DNA from: Lachnospiraceae bacterium | GTDB lineage: Bacteria > Bacillota > Clostridia > Lachnospirales > Lachnospiraceae | Length of the DNA stretch: 64,000 nucleotides | NCBI GenBank assembly: GCA_017619615.1 | Contig: JAFZRY010000030.1 | Location: 59,276-123,275 of the forward strand | Direction: 5' to 3' | Part shown: piece after piece, positions 8,035 through 15,900 of the stretch | Numbering within the stretch: position 1 is the stretch's first letter | Layout of the letters: each line of letters begins with the position of its first letter | The notes under the pieces: generated by a model | Told to the model about the DNA's origin: nothing | What the model saw: the letters and a program-made list of their open reading frames with translations, nothing else | Database searches by the model: none | Program-made: the position numbers and the translations under genes

Positions 8035-9549
8035 ATGAAGACCCGTATCATCAGTTTATTGCTCGCCGCCGTGCTGATCTTTGCCGCGGCAGGCTGCGGA
8101 ATGAACCCGAAAGCGGAGGCGCAGGCCTCGAAGACCGGCGCGGCCGCCGTACAGACGACGACGGCCCAGGCGGCGGAGAAGCAGGGCAATACCGTAAAGG
8201 CCGACCCCGCTGCCGCGAAGACCACGGAACCCGCCGCCCAGCAGACCACCGAACCTGCCGCGCAGCCGGCCGGCGCATCGAACGCACAGACCGCCGGGAC
8301 CGATTCCCCGGCCCCGATATTCCGCCTGGAAACGGAAGATTTTATCCTGACCATCACCGGCATCGCCGACGGCACCGGCCATCCTTTCTTCGGCGATTAT
8401 TACGAGATCAGCTACACCTTTGAAAACAAGACCGGTAAAAAGGTCATCATGGACTGGGGTTTCATCGCCGTCTGTCATTGCATGATGCCCCAGGGCGTCT
8501 GCGAATGGGTGGAGCCCGGTCAGACGATCAGCGGAAGCTTCGACCTGATGAAGGTCTTCCTGGAGTATTACGGGATCGAAAGCCCCGATGAAGTGATGTT
8601 CCGCCTCGAAGTATCGGAAGACGGGAACGAGGACGCGGATCCGATCTTCAAGCAGTACGTCACTTTCTATCCGACCGGAAAGACCGCGGCGGACATCCCT
8701 GCCCTCACCCACACCCCCGTGGAAGGCGAGATCGTCCTGGCCGACACGGATGAATTCTCCTTCATCCTGCTCCCCGGCCAGTATGACGGCGGTGTCGAGA
8801 CCGTGTTTGAGATCCTGCTCATCAACAAGACCGACAGCGACCTGCGCTTCAAATGGAGAGACATCTTCGCGAACAGTTATTATGCGGGCGGGCACTACAG
8901 TGAAGACAATTTCACAAACGGCACGGTCCTGTCGCCCCATTCCCAGGAGAAAAACTACTTCTACGCCTATACCGGCGGCGTGATGCACTTCGGATACATG
9001 ACCGTGGATCATCTGGAATTCACGCTGGACGTATTCGACCTGCCGCTTCAGGGGGAGGAGACCCGGATCTTCAGCGCTCCGCTGGAAGTCTACCCAACCG
9101 GCCTGGCCCCGCAGGACGTCGTCGTCCCGGTCTGCCCGGAGACGCCCGAACAGAAGGTCCTGTTTGAAAATGAGGACCTCACGGTGATCCTCCTGGACGA
9201 ATTCCAGGGCGGCTACGCCGAACGCTTCCTGTCCTTCTACCTCGAGAACCGCACGGACAAGGATGCGGTCATCCTCCTGCATGACATCATGATCGACGAC
9301 CTGGAAGGCCGGAACGACGAAAGCCTCCATATCCCGGCCGGGCAGAAAGCGGTCATGCTGCTCAACGTCGACCCCATCATCCAGCAGTTCGACCCGGAGC
9401 GCAGCCCGGAGCACTTCATCTTCCAACTGGACATCCGCCTGACCGGTGAGGAAAACAGCGAACTGGTGAAGGACGCTGAATTCGAGATCCAGTTCAGTGA
9501 AGTGCCGCTGGAAGAACGGCTGCAGGAGGACGAAGGGTGGATCCGGTAG
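8035..9549 (+). CDS. secreted lipoprotein with Thr/Ala/Gln-rich stalk, unknown
   Basis: A 504-residue protein when started at the ATG at 8035, which has AGGAGGAA upstream; an earlier in-frame ATG lacks a ribosome site. The signal peptide ends in the lipobox FAAAGC, so Cys20 is the likely lipidated residue. A low-complexity stalk (about residues 22-90) contains repeated TTEPAAQ units. The mature part looks like two or three repeated beta-rich units with recurring phrases such as FSFILLPGQ, NKTDSDLRFKWRDIF and NRTDKDAVILLHDI. I do not recognise the domain. It has its own 5' gap and terminator, so it is monocistronic. An outer-surface role is inferred from the lipobox. Confidence 0.8.
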   Translation: MKTRIISLLLAAVLIFAAAGCGMNPKAEAQASKTGAAAVQTTTAQAAEKQGNTVKADPAAAKTTEPAAQQTTEPAAQPAGASNAQTAGTDSPAPIFRLETEDFILTITGIADGTGHPFFGDYYEISYTFENKTGKKVIMDWGFIAVCHCMMPQGVCEWVEPGQTISGSFDLMKVFLEYYGIESPDEVMFRLEVSEDGNEDADPIFKQYVTFYPTGKTAADIPALTHTPVEGEIVLADTDEFSFILLPGQYDGGVETVFEILLINKTDSDLRFKWRDIFANSYYAGGHYSEDNFTNGTVLSPHSQEKNYFYAYTGGVMHFGYMTVDHLEFTLDVFDLPLQGEETRIFSAPLEVYPTGLAPQDVVVPVCPETPEQKVLFENEDLTVILLDEFQGGYAERFLSFYLENRTDKDAVILLHDIMIDDLEGRNDESLHIPAGQKAVMLLNVDPIIQQFDPERSPEHFIFQLDIRLTGEENSELVKDAEFEIQFSEVPLEERLQEDEGWIR

Positions 9550-9579
9550 GAAAGCGCGCCGTATCACTTCGATAAATAG

Positions 9580-9613
9580 CAAAAGGGGGGAACGGATTCC
9601 GTTCTCCCCTTTG
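9580..9613 (+). terminator. probable terminator
   Basis: A stem of about 13 bp with one bulge (CAAAAGGGGGGAACGG / CCGTTCTCCCCTTTG) lies 30 bp after the lipoprotein stop. The T run is short, so termination may be only partial. Confidence 0.6.
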
Positions 9614-9639
9614 ATTATTCGCCGCGGATGTGCTATGAT
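9611..9639 (+). promoter_or_regulatory. promoter of pepF
   Basis: TTGATT (9611-9616), 17-bp spacer, TATGAT (9634-9639) with an upstream TG giving an extended -10. It starts inside the 3' arm of the preceding hairpin. Confidence 0.75.
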
Positions 9640-9736
9640 GAGACCGCTGCGGCCGGGCCGGAAGCGGTCTGCGGCGCAAAGCCGCATCAGCCCGGACGAT
9701 CATGCTGAACCCAAACCCGAAAGAGGAGGAAATACG

Positions 9737-11542
9737 ATGGAACTGGCTATGAGAAAAGACGTGCCTGTGGAAGAGACCTGGGACCTGTCCCTGATCTACC
9801 CCACCGAAGAAGCCTTTCAGGCGGACGTGGAGCGCGCCAGACAGCTGGCGGACGATCTCTGCGAAAAGTTTCAGGGGAAACTGACCGGCGCGGACGCGAT
9901 CGTGCGCTGCATGGATGAATACGAAGAATACCTGAAAGCGATGGTCCTGACCGGGGATTACGCGGGCCTCGCGGTCGAAGTCGACTACACCGACGGCGCC
10001 GCGATGGAGCGCAGCCGCCGGATCCAGTCCCTGTACGCGGAGCTGGACAGCCGCCTGACCTTCATCCGCTCGGAGATCCTGCAGCAGCCCGAAGCGGTCA
10101 TCGAAGAAGCCGCCGAAAAGAGCGTGAAGGCGAAGAACTATCTGCGTGACATCCTGCGCGAAAAGCCCTACGTGCTTTCCCCGGAGACCGAGCGCGTGCT
10201 CGCGGCCTTCTCGCAGACCTTCGAGACGCCTTACGAGGTGTACAATATCGCGAAGCTCGCGGACATGAAATTCCCGTCCTTCACCGTGAACGGGAAGGAA
10301 TACCCGCTGGGCTACTCGCTGTTCGAGGACGATTATGAATACGAACGGGACACCGACGTGCGCCGCGCGGCGTTCGCGGCTTTCTCGGACAAGATCCGCC
10401 AGTACGAAAACGTGACGGCCGCCGCCTACAACGCGTGCGTGACGACGGAAAAGGTCGAATCGCGCCTGCGCGGCCACGCCTCCGTCTTCGATTACCTGCT
10501 GTTCGACCAGAAAGTCACGCGCGAGATGTACGACCGCCAGATCGACCTGATCACGGAGAAGCTGGCGCCGCACATGCGCCGCTACGCGAAGCTGATCCAG
10601 CGGATCTACAAGCTGGATAAGATGACGTTCGCGGACTTAAAGCTCCCGCTGGATCCGGACTACGACCCGAAGGTGACCATCGCGCAGTCGCACGACCTGG
10701 TGAAGGAAGGGCTGTCGGTCCTGGGCGAGGACTACGGCGCCATGATCGACGAGGCCTACCGCGACCGCTGGATCGATTTCGCCAAGAATCAAGGCAAGTG
10801 CACGGGCGGCTTCTGCTCCTCGCCGTACGGCCGCGGCTCGTTCATCCTGCTTTCGTGGAACGACCGGATGTCCGACGTCTCCACCGTCGCGCATGAGCTG
10901 GGCCACGCCGGGCATTTCCGCCTCGCGAACTCGCACCAGTCGCTGTACGACACCGACGTCTCCACCTATTTCGTGGAAGCGCCGTCCACGATGAACGAGA
11001 TCCTGCTCGCCCACCACCTGCTGAAGACGAACGACGATCCGCGCTTCAAGCGCTGGGTCCTGGGCAGCATGATCGGCAACACCTACTATCACAACTTTGT
11101 CACGCACCTGCGCGAAGCCTGGTACCAGCGCGAAGTCTACAAGATCATCGACGAGGGCGGTTCCGTGGACGCCGAGACCCTGTCCGACATCTTCCGCCGC
11201 AACCTGGAACTCTTCTGGGGCGACACGGTGGAACTGACCGAAGGCGCGGAACTCACCTGGATGCGCCAGCCGCACTACTACATGGGCCTGTACTCCTACA
11301 CCTACAGCGCGGGCCTGACCGTGGCCACGCAGGCGGCGCTGCGCATCGAGCGCGAAGGCGCGCCGGCCGTCGCGGACTGGATGGAAGTCCTGAAAGCGGG
11401 CTCCACGCTGGATCCCGCCGGCCTCGCGAAGCTCGCGGGCATTGATATTTCGACGGATAAGCCGCTGCTCGACACGATCGACTACATCGGCTCCGTCATT
11501 GCCGAGCTGGAGCGGCTCACGGACGAGATCGAAGGGAAGTAA
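9737..11542 (+). CDS. pepF: oligoendopeptidase F (M3 family metallopeptidase)
   Basis: A 601-residue protein of normal PepF length. The ATG at 9737 is chosen because GAGGAGG lies just upstream; the open frame extends further 5' without a ribosome site. The zinc motif HELGH is at residues 386-390 (VAHELGHAGHFRLAN), with the third ligand expected in the VEAPSTMNE segment shortly after. The N-terminal helical lobe and the C-terminal YMGLYSYTYSAG segment are typical. It hydrolyses short peptides in the cytoplasm. It has its own promoter; the next gene starts 21 bp downstream and may be co-transcribed. Confidence 0.95.
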   Translation: MELAMRKDVPVEETWDLSLIYPTEEAFQADVERARQLADDLCEKFQGKLTGADAIVRCMDEYEEYLKAMVLTGDYAGLAVEVDYTDGAAMERSRRIQSLYAELDSRLTFIRSEILQQPEAVIEEAAEKSVKAKNYLRDILREKPYVLSPETERVLAAFSQTFETPYEVYNIAKLADMKFPSFTVNGKEYPLGYSLFEDDYEYERDTDVRRAAFAAFSDKIRQYENVTAAAYNACVTTEKVESRLRGHASVFDYLLFDQKVTREMYDRQIDLITEKLAPHMRRYAKLIQRIYKLDKMTFADLKLPLDPDYDPKVTIAQSHDLVKEGLSVLGEDYGAMIDEAYRDRWIDFAKNQGKCTGGFCSSPYGRGSFILLSWNDRMSDVSTVAHELGHAGHFRLANSHQSLYDTDVSTYFVEAPSTMNEILLAHHLLKTNDDPRFKRWVLGSMIGNTYYHNFVTHLREAWYQREVYKIIDEGGSVDAETLSDIFRRNLELFWGDTVELTEGAELTWMRQPHYYMGLYSYTYSAGLTVATQAALRIEREGAPAVADWMEVLKAGSTLDPAGLAKLAGIDISTDKPLLDTIDYIGSVIAELERLTDEIEGK

Positions 11543-11563
11543 GCCGCAGAAAGGAGACGCGGG

Positions 11564-12385
11564 ATGTACGTTCCGATCGTAAACGGACGGAAGATAAACC
11601 GGGCCGTCTGCTTTCTGTTCCTTATCATGACGGCGATCCTGCTGGCGGCGGCCGGGGTGTTCGCGCTTCTGCGGAAACCCGAAGCGGCGTCGGCGTTCCT
11701 GATGTGCGCGCTGATCATGGGCGGCCTGGCCCTGTTTTACGGGCTGCTCTGGCTCGTCTGGAGCCGGAAGGAGAGGAAGGCGGAGCGGGCGCTGAAAGAG
11801 GCGGCCGCGATGCGGGAGCAGGAGCCGGACCCCGGCCGCAGCACCTGGCAGGAGTTCGTTCTGCCGAAGGAGCAGCTGACGGAGACGGCTCTGAAGCGGT
11901 ATCTGAATATCGCGCGGGGGCTTGGGGTCGCGGTCCTGGTGATGTTCCTGCTGATCACGGGCATCCAGGTATTTTACGGCTCCATCGGAAGTGCGCTCCA
12001 GCTGGTGTACGTCTTCGTGTTCTGCCTGCTGATCGCGCTGCCCGGCCTGCTGCTCCAGCGGGGCATTTACAAAAAATACGAGCGCTCCGTTCCGGAGCGG
12101 ATCATGCTGTTCCCCGGGAAGCTGGTGGTGGATGAGGCTGTTTTTGCTTCGGAGGAGATCCGCGACATCCGCGTCTCTCCGGACCGGCTCTTCAACCCGA
12201 ACTCACCTGCCCTTTACCGGGAACTGCAGATCCGGACCGCCCGGGACAGCGCGGTATACCGCCTCGATTACCGCGCCGCCGGGAATGAGCAGCCCCGCTG
12301 GGAAGCCTACCCGGCATTCATCGCCGCGCTGAGCGCCTGGGGCAAGGAAAACCGCGTACCGGTCGACGTTTCTTACATGGACTGA
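11564..12385 (+). CDS. membrane protein of unknown function
   Basis: A 273-residue protein with two N-terminal transmembrane segments (about residues 14-35 and 43-64), a charged linker, two further segments (about 119-140 and 146-165), then a soluble C-terminal domain of about 100 residues. The tail contains YRELQIRTARDSAVYRLDYRAAGNEQPRWEAY, perhaps a PH-like beta fold (inference). The ATG follows AAAGGAG. It lies 21 bp after pepF and is closed by a terminator. No family recognised. Confidence 0.7.
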   Translation: MYVPIVNGRKINRAVCFLFLIMTAILLAAAGVFALLRKPEAASAFLMCALIMGGLALFYGLLWLVWSRKERKAERALKEAAAMREQEPDPGRSTWQEFVLPKEQLTETALKRYLNIARGLGVAVLVMFLLITGIQVFYGSIGSALQLVYVFVFCLLIALPGLLLQRGIYKKYERSVPERIMLFPGKLVVDEAVFASEEIRDIRVSPDRLFNPNSPALYRELQIRTARDSAVYRLDYRAAGNEQPRWEAYPAFIAALSAWGKENRVPVDVSYMD

Positions 12386-12400
12386 AGACCACACAAAAAA

Positions 12401-12446
12401 AGAACAGGGCCATTGGAGACAGTTTCTCGTGGCCTTGTTTTTTATT
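12401..12446 (+). terminator. rho-independent terminator
   Basis: The stem AACAGGGCCA / TGGCCTTGTT, one mispair allowed, with a long loop, runs into TTTTTTATT. It closes the pepF-membrane protein unit. Confidence 0.8.
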
Positions 12447-12459
12447 GCAAAAATAATTT

Positions 12460-12469
12460 GATAATTATC
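12460..12469. promoter_or_regulatory. small palindrome upstream of the ArsR-operon promoter
   Basis: Perfect 10-bp palindrome GATAATTATC about 10 bp upstream of the -35 box, within a longer imperfect symmetry. Possible second operator half for the regulator encoded downstream. Confidence 0.35.
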
Positions 12470-12479
12470 GAAATAAATC

Positions 12480-12508
12480 TTGACAGCGCCGCCGGGCTGC
12501 GCTATATT
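12480..12508 (+). promoter_or_regulatory. promoter of the small protein-ArsR operon
   Basis: Perfect -35 TTGACA (12480-12485), 17-bp spacer, TATATT (12503-12508). Confidence 0.88.
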
Positions 12509-12533
12509 TGATTCGATGAATATAAAATCAAAT
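12506..12533. promoter_or_regulatory. probable operator of the ArsR-type regulator
   Basis: Perfect 8-bp inverted repeat ATTTGATT / AATCAAAT with a 12-base spacer. It overlaps the end of the -10 box and the start of transcription, where a repressor would block initiation. The operon encodes an ArsR-fold regulator, so autoregulation is likely. Confidence 0.6.
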
Positions 12534-12556
12534 TCCGAAACAGGAGGAAAATCCAT

Positions 12557-12892
12557 ATGAAAGAGTTTATCGAATACCTGACCCGGCAGATCGACGCCGG
12601 CCGGGATGACATAATGGCGCTGGAAAAGGACGGCCGACAGGACGACGCGGATTTCGCCAAGGTGCGGACCAACATCTACGAGGTCTGCCGAACCGTGACG
12701 AACGCCCTGAAAGACCGCCCGAACGCCGGCGCGGGGGCCGTCAAAGCTCAGCTGGAACGCTTCCGGACCGCCTGGCAGGCGGCGCTGGACAAGGCGAGGG
12801 AGCACGGCGACGCCCGGAACATCGTGGTCGAGGAGACCAAACTGGCTGCGCTCGCGGACGTGGCGGCGCACTTTCCGGAGGCGGACCGATGA
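12557..12892 (+). CDS. small helical protein co-transcribed with an ArsR regulator
   Basis: A 111-residue, predicted all-helical, soluble protein without signal or membrane segment. The ATG follows CAGGAGG. Its stop overlaps the regulator start (ATGA), so the two are coupled. I do not recognise the family. The tight coupling suggests that it works with, or is controlled by, the regulator; an accessory or sensor role is speculation. Confidence 0.7.
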   Translation: MKEFIEYLTRQIDAGRDDIMALEKDGRQDDADFAKVRTNIYEVCRTVTNALKDRPNAGAGAVKAQLERFRTAWQAALDKAREHGDARNIVVEETKLAALADVAAHFPEADR

Positions 12893-13440
12893 CGCAGGAA
12901 AACGCCCTCCGGATCTTTAAAAGCCTCTCGGACATGTCGCGCCTCCGCATCGTCCGCTCCCTGACGCAGGGCGACATGTACACGGAACTGCTGGCGGAGC
13001 GCCTGGACCTGACACCTTCCACCGTCTCCTTCCACATGAAAAAACTGGAAGAGGCCGGTCTCGTCGTCTCCCGCAAAGAGCAGTACTACACCGTCTACTC
13101 CCTGGACCGCAGCGTGCTGGAACAGTCTCTGTTTGACGTCGCGGCGTCGGAACCGGAGCAGACCGACGAGCAGCAGAAGCGGGAGGAGGAATACCACCGC
13201 AAAGTGATCGATTCCTTCTTCGAATACGGCAAACTCCGCGCCATCCCGGTCCAGCGCAAGAAAAAGCTGATCTGCTATGAAGTGATCGCCGAACGCTTTG
13301 CCCCGGGCAAAGTCTACAGCGAAAAAGAAGTGAACGGGATCATCGCCCCGGTCTATGAGGACTACTGCACGGTCCGACGGGACATGATCGGCGAGGGCAT
13401 CCTGCAAAGGAACGGAAGCGAGTACGTCCGCGTCCGGTGA
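12889..13440 (+). CDS. ArsR-type HTH regulator with C-terminal DUF2087 domain
   Basis: A 183-residue protein. An N-terminal winged helix (residues 1-75; FKSLSDMSRLRIVRSL, LTPSTVSFHMKKLEEAGLV, YYTVYSLD) is of the ArsR type. A charged helical linker (residues 85-105) is followed by a C-terminal domain with KLRAIPVQRKKKLICYEVIAERF and YSEKEVNGII, the signature of DUF2087. No CxC metal-binding motif of classical ArsR sensors is seen near the recognition helix, so it may not sense metals. It overlaps the previous gene by 4 bp. The inverted repeat on the promoter is its likely operator. Confidence 0.88.
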   Translation: MTQENALRIFKSLSDMSRLRIVRSLTQGDMYTELLAERLDLTPSTVSFHMKKLEEAGLVVSRKEQYYTVYSLDRSVLEQSLFDVAASEPEQTDEQQKREEEYHRKVIDSFFEYGKLRAIPVQRKKKLICYEVIAERFAPGKVYSEKEVNGIIAPVYEDYCTVRRDMIGEGILQRNGSEYVRVR

Positions 13441-13455
13441 GGAAGGAAAACAAAT

Positions 13456-13498
13456 AAACAGAGCCGCGGGGGAGCTTCCCGGCGGCCCTGTTTTTTAT
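13456..13498. terminator. bidirectional terminator between convergent genes
   Basis: A G+C-rich hairpin (AACAGAGCCGCGGGG / TTCCCGGCGGCCCTGTT, imperfect) is followed by TTTTTTATT on the plus strand. Read on the minus strand it is followed by TTTATTTG. It serves the ArsR operon and the convergent PhzF operon. Confidence 0.78.
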
Positions 13499-13529
13499 TG
13501 GACAGCCAAAACGGCCTTGTTCTGCTATC

Positions 13530-14393
13530 TCAGTCCAGTCTTGCTTTGCCGCTGACCCGCGTCGCGGTGACGCGGCCGTCTTCGAGGAAGCAGGCGGCGC
13601 TGATGATGCTGGGCTTGCCCATGGCTTCGCCCTGGCGGACGGTGATCTCGTTCCAGCCGTCGGTGAGCGGCAGGAGGCGGTGCTCCACCATATACGCGGA
13701 GAGCGCCGAGGCCGCGACGCCGGTGGCCGGGTCTTCGGGATAGCCGGCGCGGCAGGGGAACTGGCGGGCGCAGAAGAGGCGCGGGTCATCGCCGGGCTCG
13801 GGGGCGAAAGGGTAGAAGCCGGTGGTGTGATATTTGTCGCACAGGCTCCAGAGATATTCGAAGTCCGGCTCCAGGCGGTAGACCGTGGCCTTCTCCTTCA
13901 GCGGCACGAGCAGTTTGAAGCGCGATGTGGCGGCAGATTCGATCGGCAGATCCGCGAGCTCGTCCGGCGTGATGCGGAGCGCGCGGCAGACTTCCTCAGG
14001 CGCCGGGTTTTCTTCGGCGAAGCGCGGCAGGAACTGCGACAGCGAGACCTTGACGCGGCCGCCTTCGCGCTCCCAGTCGACCGATACCGGGCCGAGCGCG
14101 GTCTCCAGCCGGACCGGCGACTCTGTCACGCGGCCGGTCTCCACCAGCACGGTCACGGACCCGATCGTGGCGTGCGTGCACATCTCCATCTCATGCAGCG
14201 GCACGAAATACCGCGCCTTCACGTCGCAGTCATCGCGGGACGGCTTCATCAGGAACGCCGACTCCTCGCCGAAGCCGAACGTCATCGCCTGCATTTCTTC
14301 CGTAGACAGCGCGTCCGCGTCGACCGTCACCGGACACGGATTGCCGCCGCCCGGTTTCTCTTCAAATACTACGGTATGGATCATCTGATGCAT
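13530..14393 (-). CDS. PhzF family isomerase-like protein
   Basis: A 287-residue protein started at the ATG whose first base is 14393, since AGGAGG lies 8 bases upstream; a GTG six codons earlier would place that site inside the gene. The N-terminal FEEKPGGGNPCPVTVDA and GFGEESAFLM segments, with a glutamate in the usual catalytic place, and the second-half phrases CTHATIG and EDPATGVAASAL are PhzF/YddE signatures. The family includes diaminopimelate-epimerase-fold isomerases; the substrate is unknown. Last gene of a five-gene minus-strand operon, 14 bp after the lipid kinase. Confidence 0.88.
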   Translation of the reverse strand: MHQMIHTVVFEEKPGGGNPCPVTVDADALSTEEMQAMTFGFGEESAFLMKPSRDDCDVKARYFVPLHEMEMCTHATIGSVTVLVETGRVTESPVRLETALGPVSVDWEREGGRVKVSLSQFLPRFAEENPAPEEVCRALRITPDELADLPIESAATSRFKLLVPLKEKATVYRLEPDFEYLWSLCDKYHTTGFYPFAPEPGDDPRLFCARQFPCRAGYPEDPATGVAASALSAYMVEHRLLPLTDGWNEITVRQGEAMGKPSIISAACFLEDGRVTATRVSGKARLD

Positions 14394-14407
14394 AAAGATA
14401 CCTCCTG

Positions 14408-15217
14408 TCACTGCTCTGCTTCGTATTCGGTGACGTTCAGGATAGTGTCGCCGTCGATCTGGACGGCGCAGGGGCGGGAGAACTTCACGTGGACTTTGCG
14501 GCCGGTAAGGACGGTCGTCATGTTCGTCAGCTCCACGTGTTTGCCCTCGAAGATTTTCGGGAAATTGATCATGGTCTTCAGGCGGGAGGGACAGCAGAAG
14601 ACCATGACGGACAGCTGGCCGGAGAAGCGGTCCTGGCCGGGGGCGAGCATCATGCCGCCGCCGCAGTAGCGGCCTTTCATGGCCGGCGCGAGCCAGACGT
14701 TGTCAAATTCCCGCGTGACGCCGTCCACGGTCACGGTGGCGTGGCACGGCTTGAAGAAAAAGAGCACGCCTTTGACCGCGATCGTCGTGTAGTTGATTTT
14801 TTTGCCGGGCTTTCGGGCCTTGATCTTATCCGCGGCCTCGCAGCAGTAGCCGTCGATCCCGAAGCTCATGTTATTGATGTATTTCCGCTCGATCCCGTTC
14901 GCCCGGGCGGTCGGCAGGTTTTTCAGGTACTCGTTCAGGAGGACCTCCGTCCCCGGCTTTTCGCCGATGTCGTTCAGGAAGTCGTTGCCGGTCCCGTTGC
15001 CGTACAGGTAGACCTTGTTTTTTAAATGTTCGCAGTCGACGTGGTTGATCAGATGGTTGATCGTCCCGTCGCCGCCGATGATGACGACCTCATCGTCCTC
15101 TTCAAGCGCTTCAAAGAACGCGCCGAAATCGACCTTCGTCGCGTCGATCAGCTCCAGGCCGAACAGTTCCGGCTTGATCCCGTTGTTCGCCAGCGGATTG
15201 TACAGAAAATACTTCAT
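14408..15217 (-). CDS. diacylglycerol/lipid kinase family protein
   Basis: A 269-residue protein of the DAGK catalytic-domain family (YegS/DgkB-like). The nucleotide-binding motif IIGGDGTINHL is near residue 50, and NGTGNDF, also typical, lies near residue 80. The C-terminal lobe has the beta-sandwich phrases FSRPCAVQIDGDT and ELTNM. It phosphorylates a membrane lipid, probably diacylglycerol. AAGGAGG precedes the ATG. It lies between a YhhN membrane protein and PhzF with 11- and 14-bp gaps, so the three are co-transcribed. Confidence 0.88.
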   Translation of the reverse strand: MKYFLYNPLANNGIKPELFGLELIDATKVDFGAFFEALEEDDEVVIIGGDGTINHLINHVDCEHLKNKVYLYGNGTGNDFLNDIGEKPGTEVLLNEYLKNLPTARANGIERKYINNMSFGIDGYCCEAADKIKARKPGKKINYTTIAVKGVLFFFKPCHATVTVDGVTREFDNVWLAPAMKGRYCGGGMMLAPGQDRFSGQLSVMVFCCPSRLKTMINFPKIFEGKHVELTNMTTVLTGRKVHVKFSRPCAVQIDGDTILNVTEYEAEQ

Positions 15218-15228
15218 ATCGGACCTCC

Positions 15229-15888
15229 TTATCCCATGATCAGGCCTAAAACGATCAGAAATTCACCCAGCGAGTAGGTCAGCATGACCCAGAAATGCGT
15301 CTTCAGCGGGCTGTTTTTGTGGAAACGCACGAGGAAGAGCGAGGAATCGGACAGGAAAAACAGCAGCGCGCCGGCGGCCGTAACGAGGCCGGCGGTATTG
15401 CGGAGCGTCAGGCAGCGGAACCAGGCGAAGCAGTTCATCAGCCCGTTCAGGATCAGGTACGCCAGCATCGGGTAAAACAGCGCTTTCGGCAGGTGCGGCC
15501 GCAGATATTTGAAAAAGACCAGCGAAGCCGTGACGAAGAACAGGATCAGGCCCGCGATCACCGCGGGACGGATCGATCCGAGCTCCGTCTGCCGCAGGTA
15601 GGTCAGGATGAAGAACACGTGGCTGACCATGAACGCGATCCCGCCGGCCGTGAACCATTTGTTCCCCTTCGGGATCAGCAGCAGGTCGCCCAGCCAGGAA
15701 AACGCCAGCGCCAGCACGGCAAACAACACGACGGGCTTCGCCGCGCAGCAGTAAAACCCAAGCAGGCCGGTCAGGATGAACGGCTTGGTCTTGTTCCGCA
15801 GCGGTTTGTCGTTCTTCAGCGAGGCATACAGATGGATCCCCGCGGAGACCAGAAACACCGCCAGCATCAGATAGCGAAGAATCTCCAT
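15229..15888 (-). CDS. YhhN/TMEM86 family membrane protein (lysoplasmalogenase-like)
   Basis: A 219-residue protein with about eight transmembrane segments. ALAFSWLGDLLLIP with the family's conserved aspartate, and the FTAGGIAFMVSHVFFILTYL segment with a histidine, mark the YhhN family. Some members (TMEM86) hydrolyse lysoplasmalogens. It sits beside a lipid kinase, which fits a role in lipid metabolism, though this is inference. A second, more divergent YhhN-like gene lies at 25757. The ribosome site is weak. Confidence 0.82.
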   Translation of the reverse strand: MEILRYLMLAVFLVSAGIHLYASLKNDKPLRNKTKPFILTGLLGFYCCAAKPVVLFAVLALAFSWLGDLLLIPKGNKWFTAGGIAFMVSHVFFILTYLRQTELGSIRPAVIAGLILFFVTASLVFFKYLRPHLPKALFYPMLAYLILNGLMNCFAWFRCLTLRNTAGLVTAAGALLFFLSDSSLFLVRFHKNSPLKTHFWVMLTYSLGEFLIVLGLIMG

Positions 15889-15900
15889 AAGCGCTTCTTT

